The position numbers and the translations under genes were made by a program. The notes beneath the pieces are model-generated. The model made no database searches. It was not told where the DNA came from and was given only the letters and a program-made list of their open reading frames with translations. This document shows positions 6,230-13,090 of a stretch of 13,780 bases of DNA, piece by piece; within the stretch, counting starts at the first letter, position 1, and each line of letters opens with the position of its first letter. Source of the stretch: Chloroflexota bacterium (GTDB lineage: Bacteria; Chloroflexota; Limnocylindria; Limnocylindrales; CSP1-4); NCBI GenBank assembly GCA_027457005.1, contig DAIDTV010000013.1, positions 1 to 13,780 on the forward strand, given 5' to 3'.

Positions 6230-6340
6230 CCAGTAGCGTGCTGCGAGGACCACATTCGACGCGTCGACGACGCCGATCGACTGGTCCGCGTAGCGCTCGA
6301 TGACCGAAGTGGCCTCCGCCAGATCCTCAGTGCCGAAACC
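6230..6340 (-). pseudogene. C-terminal remnant of a VapC-like PIN-domain toxin
   Basis: The minus strand reads GFGTEDLAEATSVIERYAD, then QSIGVVDASNVVLAARYW. This matches the end of VapC PIN domains: a DL.A...IERYAD helix, then the GxVDAS core with its acidic active-site residue and an ALA helix. A TGA lies four codons upstream in the same frame and there is no start or N-terminal half, so it is not a working gene. After about 6230 the PIN pattern is lost; a neighbouring frame reads LDPDSNEVRR, reminiscent of the usual TLDRRHF tail, which suggests a frameshift as well. No antitoxin gene is visible. Confidence 0.55.
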
Positions 6341-6382
6341 CGCACGTGCTCACCCGGCGCCACGGGGCGCGACACGGGGCCG

Positions 6383-6832
6383 TCAGGTGTCTGCCGCGCG
6401 CTGATCGACCTCGCGGCGGCACCAGGCGTAGAGGGCGTCGCAGACGGGCAGCTCCAGGGCGAGCTGTTCCTGGTCCGGTATGCCGAGCAGGGCGAAGCCG
6501 TCGGCGATCGCGAGCAGGCCGCGTGACTGGGGCGTCACGTCCCGATCGTCGGCCACGTCCGCCCCGTGCACCACGCGCGCCATGAGGGCGAGGGCCGGAT
6601 CGCCGCCCAGGCCGTAGTCGGCGACGAGGACCTCGAACGAGCACAGCCCGTCGCGGTGCGTGTAGCGCGCGCCCTTCGCGTCGAAGCTCACCGCCCCGGT
6701 CCGTTCGGCGTAGGGCAGAACCTCGTCGGCCGGGACGTACACGATCTCGGCCTCGGGGTCGATGAACTTCCGGATGACCCACGGGCACGCGATGCGATCC
6801 GTGTGCGGGTGCTCCCGCGTTACCCACTGCAT
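6383..6832 (-). CDS. ChrB C-terminal-domain (chromate resistance) protein
   Basis: A 149-residue protein matching the ChrB C-terminal / Chrome_Resist domain (PF09828): TDRIACPWVIRKFIDPEAEI (11-30), VPADEVLPYA, a SFDAKGARYTHRDGLCSFE core and a VVHGADVAD helix. In characterised chr operons ChrB controls or assists the ChrA chromate efflux pump. Here only the domain itself is present, with no N-terminal regulatory half and no ChrA beside it. Stand-alone versions are common and their role is unclear. The start chosen is the ATG at 6830-6832 (MQWVTREHP), preceded by GAGAGGACGGTCACC; a second ATG six codons upstream (6850) lacks a good ribosome site. It lies downstream of the zinc-ribbon gene on the same strand after 121 bp. 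Confidence 0.85.
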   Translation of the reverse strand: MQWVTREHPHTDRIACPWVIRKFIDPEAEIVYVPADEVLPYAERTGAVSFDAKGARYTHRDGLCSFEVLVADYGLGGDPALALMARVVHGADVADDRDVTPQSRGLLAIADGFALLGIPDQEQLALELPVCDALYAWCRREVDQRAADT

Positions 6833-6953
6833 GGTGACCGTCCTCTCCATTACCCGGCTCGGTGCGCGGCAGCCCCCTGCGACCGGGCTTGTGCTGGTCC
6901 GTGCCAGGCGGCGCGGATCCACGTCCCGCCGCGGTCCTCCGTCGCGGGACGGG

Positions 6954-7331
6954 TCACTCGGGTCGCGAGCGCCGGTGCGTCGGGGGCGGTCGATCGGCCC
7001 CACCGACCCGCACTTCATCGTCGCGAAACAGATCCTGAAGGACCGCCAGCTGCTCCTCGCGGTGCCGGTCGCTCTCCCGCCTGGTACGTTCGGCGGCGCC
7101 GCCTGCGCCGGGCTCGGCGTCCAGCGCCGGTGCGGGCCGCCATTCGGGTCTGGGTGCGCCAACTCGTCCCGACCAACCACCACCCTCGGCGTCCACGAAC
7201 CGCTCGAGTTCGCCATGATCGAGGAAGATGCCGCGACAGTCCTCGCACTGCTCGAGCATGATCCCGCTGCGCTCGTAGGAGCGCATCGCCCCATGGCACT
7301 TGGGGCAAGGAAACGCGATCGCATCCTTCAC
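6954..7331 (-). CDS. TFIIB-type zinc-ribbon protein
   Basis: A 125-residue protein with an N-terminal zf-TFIIB ribbon (PF13453): CPKC at 9-12 and CEDC at 29-32, with the typical RSGIMLEQCEDCRGIFLDHG and ELERFV continuation. The rest is a flexible Pro/Gly/Arg tail followed by a charged helix (REEQLAVLQDLF). The family is found in many bacteria and has no agreed function; a DNA- or protein-binding role is usual guesswork. The start is a GTG (7329-7331) that overlaps the TGA of the upstream TetR gene as GTGA, with GAGGTG upstream, so translation is probably coupled. It should therefore be co-expressed with the TetR regulator. Confidence 0.8.
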   Translation of the reverse strand: MKDAIAFPCPKCHGAMRSYERSGIMLEQCEDCRGIFLDHGELERFVDAEGGGWSGRVGAPRPEWRPAPALDAEPGAGGAAERTRRESDRHREEQLAVLQDLFRDDEVRVGGADRPPPTHRRSRPE

Positions 7332-8284
7332 CGTGCACCTCGTTCGCTGTGGTCGCTGCCGGTTTCACGGGCGACGGTAGACCCTGGCCGGACCGGCGGC
7401 TGGGGCTCGGATCCACCCTCCCTCTCGAGCGCCCGTACCAGCGCCGCGACACGCGTCTCGTCCCACGTGACGTCGGGGTCGGGCTCGAAGAACGCCTGCG
7501 CGATGCTGGCAACCGCGAGACCTGGCGGGGACCAGTCTGCCGCCTGCGCCGCCCCGAAGGGCCTGACGCGTAGCCGGCGTGTGCCGATGCGTGGGTCCGC
7601 GAGAGACAGGATGACGTGCCCGCGCAGGTCGGCGCTCGCCATGCTGGCGAAGTCCTCGAAGGTGGCACCCAGCTCCGGACGCAGGCGGTAGCCGAAGAGT
7701 CCCACGAGACGCTGCCAGGCGGCGGCGATGCGGCCGATGAAGTCCCGCTCCGATCGCGCGAGGGCTTCCTGCAGGTCGCGCCGGAGCTCCTCGTCGGCGA
7801 CGCTCAGGTACGTCGCATGCAGCGCGAGGTACGTGCGCCATTCGGTCGAGTTGTGCATCGTCTCGAACTCGGGCACCGCGACGCTCCGGATGAGCTCGAG
7901 GATCAGGTCGGACCGCCGATCCGGCGCCCGCAGCCAGTCGAGGTGATCGAGCACGACCTGCCGCATCTCCGGCAGCGAGGTCTCCTCGCTGGAGATCGAG
8001 GCTGGCGTCGCCGCCCGGGCCAGCTCTTTCAGGAGGTCGCTGAAGAACAGGTCCTTGTAGGGCCAGCGCCGGTACACCGTGCTCCGCGAGACCCGAGCGT
8101 CCCGGATGACATCCTCGAAACTCAGGTGATCCAGGCTGACCGTCAACCCCGTCGCGTTGACCATGGCGGCCGCCGCATCCAGCATGCGTCGCTCGGTCTC
8201 CTGGTCCGAGAGCCGCTGACGTCGCCGACCGAAGCCTGCGTGCGGTTGTGTGCCGGGGGGAACTGCCTTGTCCTGTAGAGACAC
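7328..8284 (-). CDS. Long TetR-family transcriptional regulator
   Basis: About 318 residues, against the usual 190-230 for TetR. An N-terminal helix (LSDQETERRMLDAAAAMV) leads into the TetR helix-turn-helix, LSFEDVIRDARVSRSTVYRR and then WPYKDLFFSDLL (about residues 54-85). The STVYRRWPYKD recognition segment is clear. The remainder is a helical ligand/dimer domain, with a Pro-rich tail at the end. The start is uncertain: I prefer the GTG at 8282-8284, which leaves the AT-rich divergent region free as promoter. An in-frame ATG at 8324-8326 would add 14 residues but has no ribosome site and almost reaches the opposite gene. It is divergent from the F420-type reductase/YceI operon, its most likely target, and overlaps the zinc-ribbon gene by four bases. 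Confidence 0.85.
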   Translation of the reverse strand: MSLQDKAVPPGTQPHAGFGRRRQRLSDQETERRMLDAAAAMVNATGLTVSLDHLSFEDVIRDARVSRSTVYRRWPYKDLFFSDLLKELARAATPASISSEETSLPEMRQVVLDHLDWLRAPDRRSDLILELIRSVAVPEFETMHNSTEWRTYLALHATYLSVADEELRRDLQEALARSERDFIGRIAAAWQRLVGLFGYRLRPELGATFEDFASMASADLRGHVILSLADPRIGTRRLRVRPFGAAQAADWSPPGLAVASIAQAFFEPDPDVTWDETRVAALVRALEREGGSEPQPPVRPGSTVARETGSDHSERGAR

Positions 8285-8362
8285 GATATCCCAAGTATTG
8301 AGTGTGCTATCCTGCGTCGCGTGCATAGAGCGTAGCAGCACATGTGGCCAAAGGAGAGACCC
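8285..8362. promoter_or_regulatory. AT-rich divergent promoter/operator region
   Basis: This 78-bp gap between the TetR gene and the reductase operon is visibly more AT-rich than its surroundings. On the plus strand TGCTATCCT (8305-8313) is an extended -10 candidate for the operon. A partial dyad runs from ACACGATA (from 8281) to TATTGAGTGT, with matching ACAC/GTGT ends, and could be the TetR operator. Both are tentative. Confidence 0.4.
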
Positions 8363-8896
8363 GTGGCGCGTCCGCACGAGTGGGTGTACCGGAACGAGCG
8401 CTGGATGTATCAGGGCGGGCGCCCGAATCGGATGGCGGCGGTGCTCAACCGCGGCTGGGCGCTTCTCGCCTCGCTCGGACTGGGCCCGAGGCGCCTGGTG
8501 ACGCTCGAGGTGCGCGGGCGTCGGTCGGGACGGCGGATCTCGTTCCCGCTCATCGTGGCCGACTGGGAGGGGGAGCGCTACCTCGTGGCGATGCTCGGCG
8601 AGCGGGCCGCCTGGGTGGCGAACGTGCGCGCGGCGGGTGGGCACGCGCTCCTCCGGCATGGACATCGCGAGGCGGTGTGTCTTGAGGAGGTCGCGCCGGG
8701 TGCACGGGCGGCCGTGCTGCGCCGGCACCTGCAGGTGGCACCCGCGGCCCGCTCGTTCGTTTCCGTCGCCCATCGCGCGCCGATCGCGGAGTTCGAGCCG
8801 ATCGCCGCGCAGTTCCCGGTTTTCCGTATCCGTCCGCGAGGTGCCTTCGCCTCCGCGGGCATTCCGGCACCAGCGGAAGGAGTGACGCATGAATGA
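8363..8896 (+). CDS. Deazaflavin (F420)-dependent nitroreductase-like protein (DUF385)
   Basis: A 177-residue protein of the split beta-barrel nitroreductase/quinone-reductase family (PF04075, Ddn type). The core TLEVRGRRSGRRISFPLIVA, then GERYLVAMLGERAAWVANVR and AAGGHALLRHGHRE, is the family's characteristic F420-binding and active-site region. The N-terminal stretch with VLNRGWALLASLGLG precedes it as usual. The enzymes reduce quinones, nitro compounds or other unsaturated substrates with reduced F420; the substrate here is unknown. The start is a GTG (8363) after AAGGAGAGACCC; an upstream ATG at 8342 would place the ribosome site inside the gene. The stop overlaps the YceI gene start by eight bases (8889-8896), so the pair is a coupled operon. 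Confidence 0.85.
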   Translation: MARPHEWVYRNERWMYQGGRPNRMAAVLNRGWALLASLGLGPRRLVTLEVRGRRSGRRISFPLIVADWEGERYLVAMLGERAAWVANVRAAGGHALLRHGHREAVCLEEVAPGARAAVLRRHLQVAPAARSFVSVAHRAPIAEFEPIAAQFPVFRIRPRGAFASAGIPAPAEGVTHE

Positions 8897-9599
8897 GCCG
8901 TTGCGGCGCAGGCGCCGGTGGCTCTGGTGGATCGCCGGGGCCGTCGCCGGCGCCGTGGCGCTCGGGGCAGGCGGCACCATCGTCTACTCGCACTCGATCA
9001 CCGCACCCGGCCTGCTCACCCTGCCCAGCGCCGGGTCCGTGGCCACTGCGAGCAGCCCCACGGTCGATGGGGTGTGGCACGTCGGGTCGGGCTCGATCGT
9101 GGGCTGGCGCGTGCACCAGGTGCTACTCGGCCAGCAGTCGACCCTCGTCAGCCGCACCGGGAAAGTCTGGGGCTCGCTCGCGATCGCCGCTGGCTCGGTG
9201 ACGCAGGGCTGGTTCACCGCAGATGTGGCGGCCCTCACGAGCAACGCGACGCAGCGGACGGTCTTCGGCGCCAATACCTACCCGACGGCCACGCTGGTCC
9301 TGGCGAAGCCGATCCCCCTCGGCGTCGTACCCACCTACGGCGCGGTCGTCCGGTACCCGGCGTACGGCACCCTGACCTTCCACGGCAAGACAATGGCCGT
9401 GCCCTTGACCGTCGCTGTGGAACGCACGGGAAGCGCCATCGCGGTGCTTGCCGACCTTGCGATCCCCTTCCCGGACTGGGGCATCTCGGTCCAGGGCGTC
9501 CCGTTGCTGGCCGACCTGGACAGTCCCGCCACGGTCGAGGTCCTGCTCAACCTCGTGCGCGGGCCCGGCAACCCGGCCGCCGCCTTGTCCCATCCGTAG
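8889..9599 (+). CDS. Membrane-anchored YceI-family protein
   Basis: A 236-residue protein. A basic N-terminus (RRRRR) and one hydrophobic helix (about 12-33) form an uncleaved anchor or signal. The YceI domain (PF04264) then follows from about residue 58: DGVWHVGSGSIVGWRVHQVL, GKVWGSLAIAAGSVTQGWFT with an ADVAALTSN strand, and TLTFHGKTMAVPLTVAVE. YceI proteins are lipocalin-like barrels that bind long isoprenoid chains, including polyprenyl quinones. The domain is predicted to lie outside the membrane. The start is an ATG after GGAAGGAGTGACGC. Overlap with the F420-type reductase gene suggests a shared job on isoprenoid quinones or related lipids, which is inference. Confidence 0.85.
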   Translation: MNEPLRRRRRWLWWIAGAVAGAVALGAGGTIVYSHSITAPGLLTLPSAGSVATASSPTVDGVWHVGSGSIVGWRVHQVLLGQQSTLVSRTGKVWGSLAIAAGSVTQGWFTADVAALTSNATQRTVFGANTYPTATLVLAKPIPLGVVPTYGAVVRYPAYGTLTFHGKTMAVPLTVAVERTGSAIAVLADLAIPFPDWGISVQGVPLLADLDSPATVEVLLNLVRGPGNPAAALSHP

Positions 9600-9642
9600 C
9601 CGTCTGCCATCGCTCAGCCGCGCCCGCGACGCGCGAGCGTGA

Positions 9643-9711
9643 CGCCTCTTCGTGCTCCGCAACCCGGACCTGCGCGCGATCGCCGGGGCCACCTCGTCGG
9701 CGAACCTGTTC
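9643..9711 (+). pseudogene. Possible fragment of an MFS efflux transporter
   Basis: After an in-frame TGA at 9640-9642 the plus strand reads RLFVLRNPDLRAIAGATSSA, then NLF. This resembles the start of the seventh helix of MFS_3-type exporters (FVLRHPxLRAxxxATxxxNLF). No helix follows and no complete gene surrounds it, so it would be a relic. The match is short and rests on pattern memory alone. Confidence 0.3.
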
Positions 9712-9771
9712 AGCAAGGGCGTACACCTTGGCCAGTTGGTAGAAGATCGAAGGCCGGGACCTGACCTATGC

Positions 9772-10071
9772 TTACAGGCCCCCGATCAGGTCCCGCAGCG
9801 CCGCAGCGTACGCGTCGAGCGCAGCGCGACCCTGATGCGTGAGCGCCGCCGAGGTCCGCGAGGCGACCCCGTTGCCGGTCTTCTCGACGCTGATGTAGCC
9901 CGCCTCCTCGAGCTTGCGCAGGTGGGTGATGAGGTTGCCGGGGGTCAGATCGAGCATCTCCTGGAGACGCGTGAAGGTGAGCGCGTCGCCTGGCGGCAGC
10001 GTGGCCAGCGTGGCCACGATCCGCAGGCGCGCCGGGACGTGGATGACCGGGTCGAGCGCACCAACTGGCAT
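9772..10071 (-). CDS. Winged-helix transcriptional regulator (PF13601-like)
   Basis: A 99-residue protein that is almost entirely one winged helix: VPARLRIVATLATL, DALTFTRLQEMLDLTPGNL with the ITHLRKLEEAGYISVEK recognition region, wing GVASRTSAALTHQG, and a C-terminal helix. This is the compact MarR/ArsR-related 'winged helix DNA-binding' type (PF13601). It has no sensor domain or cysteine cluster. The start is the ATG at 10069-10071, 10 bp after the stop of the six-TM gene on the same strand, so the two form an operon. The twin operators upstream of the operon are its probable binding sites, making it an autorepressor; this is inference from spacing and symmetry. Confidence 0.85.
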   Translation of the reverse strand: MPVGALDPVIHVPARLRIVATLATLPPGDALTFTRLQEMLDLTPGNLITHLRKLEEAGYISVEKTGNGVASRTSAALTHQGRAALDAYAAALRDLIGGL

Positions 10072-10081
10072 GGCGGCACCG

Positions 10082-10741
10082 TCACGCCTTCTGCAGCCAG
10101 AGCTGGGCCGCGGCGTACCCGACGAGCACGAGACAGCAGCCGACGCCCGTGGCCAACCACACCGTGATCGGCCCCGTGAACGCGCTCAGCGCAGCCACCG
10201 CCACGATGGCGAGCGCGGCGCCCAGCCCCAGCCAGCCCTCCTGCGCCGCGAAGGCGCCCGCCAGGGCCGCACCTCCGACGATCAGGGGCGCGCTGGCCGG
10301 ATAGACCCCGTACACGATCGCCGCGCCCACCCCGGCGCGGTAGAGCGCCACCATGAAGAGCAGCACGGCGACGTACGCCACGACAAACACGGCTACCACG
10401 GCGCGCCGCTGCAGCAACGACGGCCCGCTCACACCCGCGGTCGCCCGGCGCGTCACCTGCGCGCCCGCCACGATCGTGAGGGCCACCACCGCGACGACCA
10501 CCACGAAGACGGGGCCATGCGGCCCCGTATAGGGGTGCTGTCCACGGACCGACCACCAGATCGCGCCGTAGCCGGCCAGCACGGCCACCGCCCTGATCAG
10601 GGAGAGCAGTGGCGTGTGGATGTCGAACTCGCGCAGCGCCTGCCTCCTGGTCCGCGCCAACAGGGTGGCCGCCGCTCGGGGGTCGAAGGCCTCGCCCACC
10701 TCCGCGGTCGAAGCCAGATCTTCCTCGTGTGTCCCGCTCAT
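10082..10741 (-). CDS. Six-TM membrane protein paired with winged-helix regulator
   Basis: A 219-residue protein with a hydrophilic 40-residue N-terminus and about six membrane helices (about 45-63, 77-96, 113-133, 138-168, 170-187 and 192-214). I do not recognise a named family; the helices are Ala/Val-rich with no catalytic motif. The start is the ATG at 10739-10741 after GGAGAGCGAGCC; a longer frame from 10771 would run into the operators. The gene comes first in an operon with a compact winged-helix regulator. Two-gene pairs of a small DNA-binding protein and an integral membrane protein are common, the membrane protein often acting as transporter component or sensor, but the role here is open. 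Confidence 0.8.
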   Translation of the reverse strand: MSGTHEEDLASTAEVGEAFDPRAAATLLARTRRQALREFDIHTPLLSLIRAVAVLAGYGAIWWSVRGQHPYTGPHGPVFVVVVAVVALTIVAGAQVTRRATAGVSGPSLLQRRAVVAVFVVAYVAVLLFMVALYRAGVGAAIVYGVYPASAPLIVGGAALAGAFAAQEGWLGLGAALAIVAVAALSAFTGPITVWLATGVGCCLVLVGYAAAQLWLQKA

Positions 10742-10759
10742 GGCTCGCTCTCCGGCACA

Positions 10760-10776
10760 ACTTTGTGCCACAAAGC
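10760..10776. promoter_or_regulatory. Operator 1, ACTTTGTGCCACAAAGC
   Basis: CTTTGTG and CACAAAG form a perfect 7+1+7 palindrome. In the form ACTTTG-N5-CAAAG it matches the second operator 23 bp away (centre to centre), about two helical turns. It overlaps the predicted -10 box of the minus-strand operon. Confidence 0.75.
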
Positions 10777-10802
10777 TACCTCACTTTGCAGGACAAAGTC
10801 AA
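10773..10802 (-). promoter_or_regulatory. Promoter of the six-TM/regulator operon
   Basis: On the minus strand TTGACT (complement of 10797-10802) and TAGCTT (complement of 10773-10778) are separated by 18 bp, an acceptable -35/-10 pair (5 of 6 and 3 of 6 matches). The two operators cover both boxes, as expected for repression. Confidence 0.5.
10783..10799. promoter_or_regulatory. Operator 2, ACTTTGCAGGACAAAGT
   Basis: ACTTTG and CAAAGT are perfect inverted arms around five bases. It shares its arms with operator 1 and overlaps the predicted -35 box (TTGACT) of the minus-strand operon. Confidence 0.75.
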
Positions 10803-10976
10803 GGGGGTGGCGGGAGAGGCTCGCGCGGCGCGGGCACGCGGCGGATGCGCGTCGACCTCGTGCCGAGGCCGGTCGGCGATGACCTCGTCGAAGCCGAGGT
10901 GTCGGACCTGCTCAACCGGACGCGCTACAGTCCGCGGAGCGGTGCTGCCAACGCTCGCACGCCACGGAGGAGCACG

Positions 10977-11351
10977 ATGACCGAGGTGGAGATCGTGAAC
11001 GGCCACCTGCGGGTGGTGGTGGAGGGCTTCGACAAGGTGCTCGCCCTGCGCAGCACGCTGGAGGTCCCGCTCACCCATGTGCGCGGTGCGTCGCAGGATC
11101 CCGACGCCCTCCGCGAGCGACACGGGCTGCGCCTTGGCGGTACCTCGCTTCCCGGGGTCATCGCGGCAGGCACCTTCTTCGACGGGCAGTGGTGGTTCCT
11201 GGACGTCCACCATCCCGAGGAGGCTGTGAAGATCGACCTCGACCACGAGCACTACGCCGCGCTTGTCGTGGAAGTAGCGGACCCCGTCGCGACTGTCCGC
11301 GCGATCAACGTGGCGATCAGGGGGCTCCCGTCGGGGAGCTCACCTGACTGA
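10977..11351 (+). CDS. PH-like beta-sandwich protein, function unknown
   Basis: A 124-residue protein starting at an ATG after GGAGGAGCACG. Its pattern is short amphipathic strands (VEIVNGHLRVVVEG, KVLALRSTLEVPLTHVRGAS, GVIAAGTFF, GQWWFLDVHH, AVKIDLDHEHYAALVVEV) followed by a C-terminal helix (PVATVRAINVAIRGL). This layout, with 'LEVPLTHVRGAS' and 'LxGTxLPGxIxAGTF', matches small bacterial PH-like proteins. No membrane segment or catalytic motif is visible. The gene stands alone: the divergent operon begins 236 bp upstream and the next gene is convergent. The role is unknown. Confidence 0.75.
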   Translation: MTEVEIVNGHLRVVVEGFDKVLALRSTLEVPLTHVRGASQDPDALRERHGLRLGGTSLPGVIAAGTFFDGQWWFLDVHHPEEAVKIDLDHEHYAALVVEVADPVATVRAINVAIRGLPSGSSPD

Positions 11352-11354
11352 CGG

Positions 11355-11495
11355 ATGCTGGGAGGAGGACTGGAGGCCGATCTCGCCGAACGCATCCTCG
11401 CCGGACCACGGGCATCCACGACCGCCGCGGCGTTCGGCAGCGTGGCGGCGTTTGCGGCGCGGTTCCGGCTTGCCAGCGGGGCCGAGACGGCCTGA
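11355..11495 (+). CDS. Doubtful 46-codon ORF
   Basis: An ATG four bases past the PH-like gene's stop opens a 46-codon frame (MLGGGLEADLAERIL...) ending TGA. The composition is Ala-rich and helix-like, but there is no Shine-Dalgarno site and I recognise nothing. It may be a relic or chance frame; it is listed because the 186-bp gap otherwise holds nothing. Confidence 0.2.
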   Translation: MLGGGLEADLAERILAGPRASTTAAAFGSVAAFAARFRLASGAETA

Positions 11496-11537
11496 TATCC
11501 CCTCCGCCGAAGCGCCGCTCCTATTCGCCGAACTGGG

Positions 11538-12032
11538 TCACGGCGCTCGCAACAACGCCTGTGCCCGGACCCCGGCGGCAGGCTGATGGGCGGACCACGC
11601 GGCCCACACCGCCTCGGCCCAACGACGCACCTCGGTCGCGAATACGCCCGCGTCGGTCACCGCGACGAGGTCGAGGATCGTCACGGCACCCTGATCGGAG
11701 GGTGGCTCCAGCCAGTCCCATGTCCGCTGACGCGCCAGCAGGTGCTGCTTGGCGGTGATGCCCATGGCGGGCGTCCAGCCGTACTCCACGATCAGGCAGA
11801 GACTCACGAGGTGGACCCATACCGACTGGCTGGAGCGTCGCTCGGGCACGCCGGGATGCTGCACGGCGTAGGCGTCCACGGCCAGCGGCCAGGCTGAATG
11901 GCTGGCCCAGCGCGAACTGACCTCGCCGTAGATCCCCCAGCAACCCGGGCTGGCGCCGAGGTACGGGTGCGTGGGCCCCTCCGTGTCGGCGACGAGGGCA
12001 CGACAGCCGACGCAGGGGCTCAGCGTCGACAT
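11538..12032 (-). CDS. DUF5946 family protein
   Basis: A 164-residue protein matching DUF5946 (PF19371). It opens with a Cys pair (CVGC, residues 7-10) and ALVADTEGPTHPYLGASPGC, then EVSSRWASHSAWPLAVDAYA with a VQHPG tail. After that come a helical SQSVWVHLVSLCLIVEYG segment and a C-terminal AEAVWAAWSAHQ helix. The family is soluble, about 150-170 residues, with no known function; the CxxC and conserved His residues suggest a metal site. The start is the ATG at 12030-12032, just before the family's first conserved Cys pair. It lacks a clear ribosome site, and a GTG in frame at 12110 would add an Arg/Pro-rich extension that looks non-coding. It follows the 137-residue gene on the same strand after 199 bp. 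Confidence 0.8.
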   Translation of the reverse strand: MSTLSPCVGCRALVADTEGPTHPYLGASPGCWGIYGEVSSRWASHSAWPLAVDAYAVQHPGVPERRSSQSVWVHLVSLCLIVEYGWTPAMGITAKQHLLARQRTWDWLEPPSDQGAVTILDLVAVTDAGVFATEVRRWAEAVWAAWSAHQPAAGVRAQALLRAP

Positions 12033-12231
12033 CGCGGAACCCGCTGCCGCAGGATCAGGCGCGGAACGGCCGGGGATGCGAGGGCGGTTAGGGCGCGATC
12101 TCGGTGCCACCGGGCATGGCGACTGCCGTCACGTTCGCGGCCGATCCTCGGCCGGGGCCGCGCGCCGGGACCCGGTGCGGCAGGGCGGTCATGGGTTGCC
12201 CGGTGACCTCGGCGCACTTACACCGGGCCGG

Positions 12232-12645
12232 TCACACACCGGCATGTTCCACGCACGCCTTCCAGAAGTCGACCGCTGCCGTGGTGGAACCCACCATCCA
12301 CTCGACCGCGCCGAGGTCGAAAGGGACCGTGCCGATCTCGATGGGGGGGCGCGCAAGGTGCACCGCGACCTTGAGCACCGTGGCCTCGAGTTCCTCCTCG
12401 GTGGTGGCCGTGAGTTCCGGTGCCGAGACGTCACGCCACGCATGCACCGCGGTGCGCAGGGTCCGCCCCCCGACGAGCGTGAACACGACGAGCCCCTTGT
12501 CGCACGCGGCGACCGCTCCGGTGAGGGCGTGGCGCTCGTCCGTCATGGCCACCGCCGCCTCGTCGGTCAGCCCCAATCGCGCCAGTGTCGCTTCGGCAAG
12601 CCCTTGCGTCGCGCCGTCGTTCTTGAGCGCCTCCCTGAGCCGCAT
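12232..12645 (-). CDS. Unknown 137-residue soluble protein
   Basis: The ATG at 12643-12645 follows GGAGGGCGACGCACG and opens a 137-residue frame. The N-terminus is helical (MRLREALKNDGATQGLAEAT and LARLGL). A strand-rich middle (GLVVFTLVGGRTLRTAVHAW, then RDVSAPEL) leads to a helical and Trp/Phe-containing end (GAVEWMVGSTTAAVDFWKAC). The strand pattern is reminiscent of a PH-like or similar small beta fold, but I do not recognise a family. Single Cys residues, no signal peptide, no membrane helix. Codon usage and ribosome site support a real gene. Confidence 0.65.
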   Translation of the reverse strand: MRLREALKNDGATQGLAEATLARLGLTDEAAVAMTDERHALTGAVAACDKGLVVFTLVGGRTLRTAVHAWRDVSAPELTATTEEELEATVLKVAVHLARPPIEIGTVPFDLGAVEWMVGSTTAAVDFWKACVEHAGV

Positions 12646-12816
12646 CGTGCGTCGCCCTCCGTGTCGTTGCCGGCCCGCTGACCCGAGTACCGGTCATAAC
12701 CGTACCCCGAAATGCGAGCGGTCGGCAGTCCTGCTCTCCGCCGAGCGGGCCGTCAGGCTGCCGCTCCGGTGGGAGAATGCGGGCAGCGGGAGCCGTGGCG
12801 CCGCGGGAGGAGACGC

Positions 12817-12999
12817 GTGATCGTGCACAGGTCGGCCGAGGCGTGGGGCATCCTCGTCCTCGCGGTGCTGGTGGCGGTGATGCTCTGGATCAACACGCGG
12901 GGCTGGGCGTTCGTCATCACCGCCGCGCTGGTGGTGCTGTTCGGGTTCCTGTGCTTCGAAGAGGGTGAGGGCAGCCGTCGCCGCTCGCACAGGCAGTGA
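12817..12999 (+). CDS. Small two-TM membrane protein
   Basis: A 60-residue protein from a GTG preceded by GGGAGGAGACGC, a strong ribosome site. Two membrane helices (about 9-25 WGILVLAVLVAVMLWIN and 29-46 AFVITAALVVLFGFLCF) are joined by a tight NTRGW turn, followed by a charged tail (EEGEGSRRRSHRQ). A longer frame upstream from 12712 is Arg-rich with no ribosome site. The family is unknown. It is divergent from the 137-residue gene and upstream of the DUF1801 gene. Confidence 0.65.
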   Translation: MIVHRSAEAWGILVLAVLVAVMLWINTRGWAFVITAALVVLFGFLCFEEGEGSRRRSHRQ

Positions 13000-13090
13000 G
13001 ACGGACGGCAACCCGCGCGCCGGAATCCCGCAGCGGCGACCCGACGAGCGGCGTCCCCGTCGTGCTGAACATCTCGGTGGTCGGGGTCGA

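Noticed and set aside
8342..8362. ATG at 8342 as start of the F420-type reductase gene
   Set aside because: It would put the AAGGAGA ribosome site inside the gene; the GTG at 8363 has correct spacing.
10844..10976. In-frame upstream extension of the PH-like gene (MRVDLVPRP...)
   Set aside because: The strong GGAGGAGCACG site directly before the ATG at 10977 decides the start; the extension has no ribosome site or family match.
1325..12553. CCGTCATGGCCACC found at 1325-1338 and 12540-12553, as possible half copies of the palindrome
   Set aside because: Only one arm is present, and the second copy lies inside the 12232-12645 coding sequence; probably chance.
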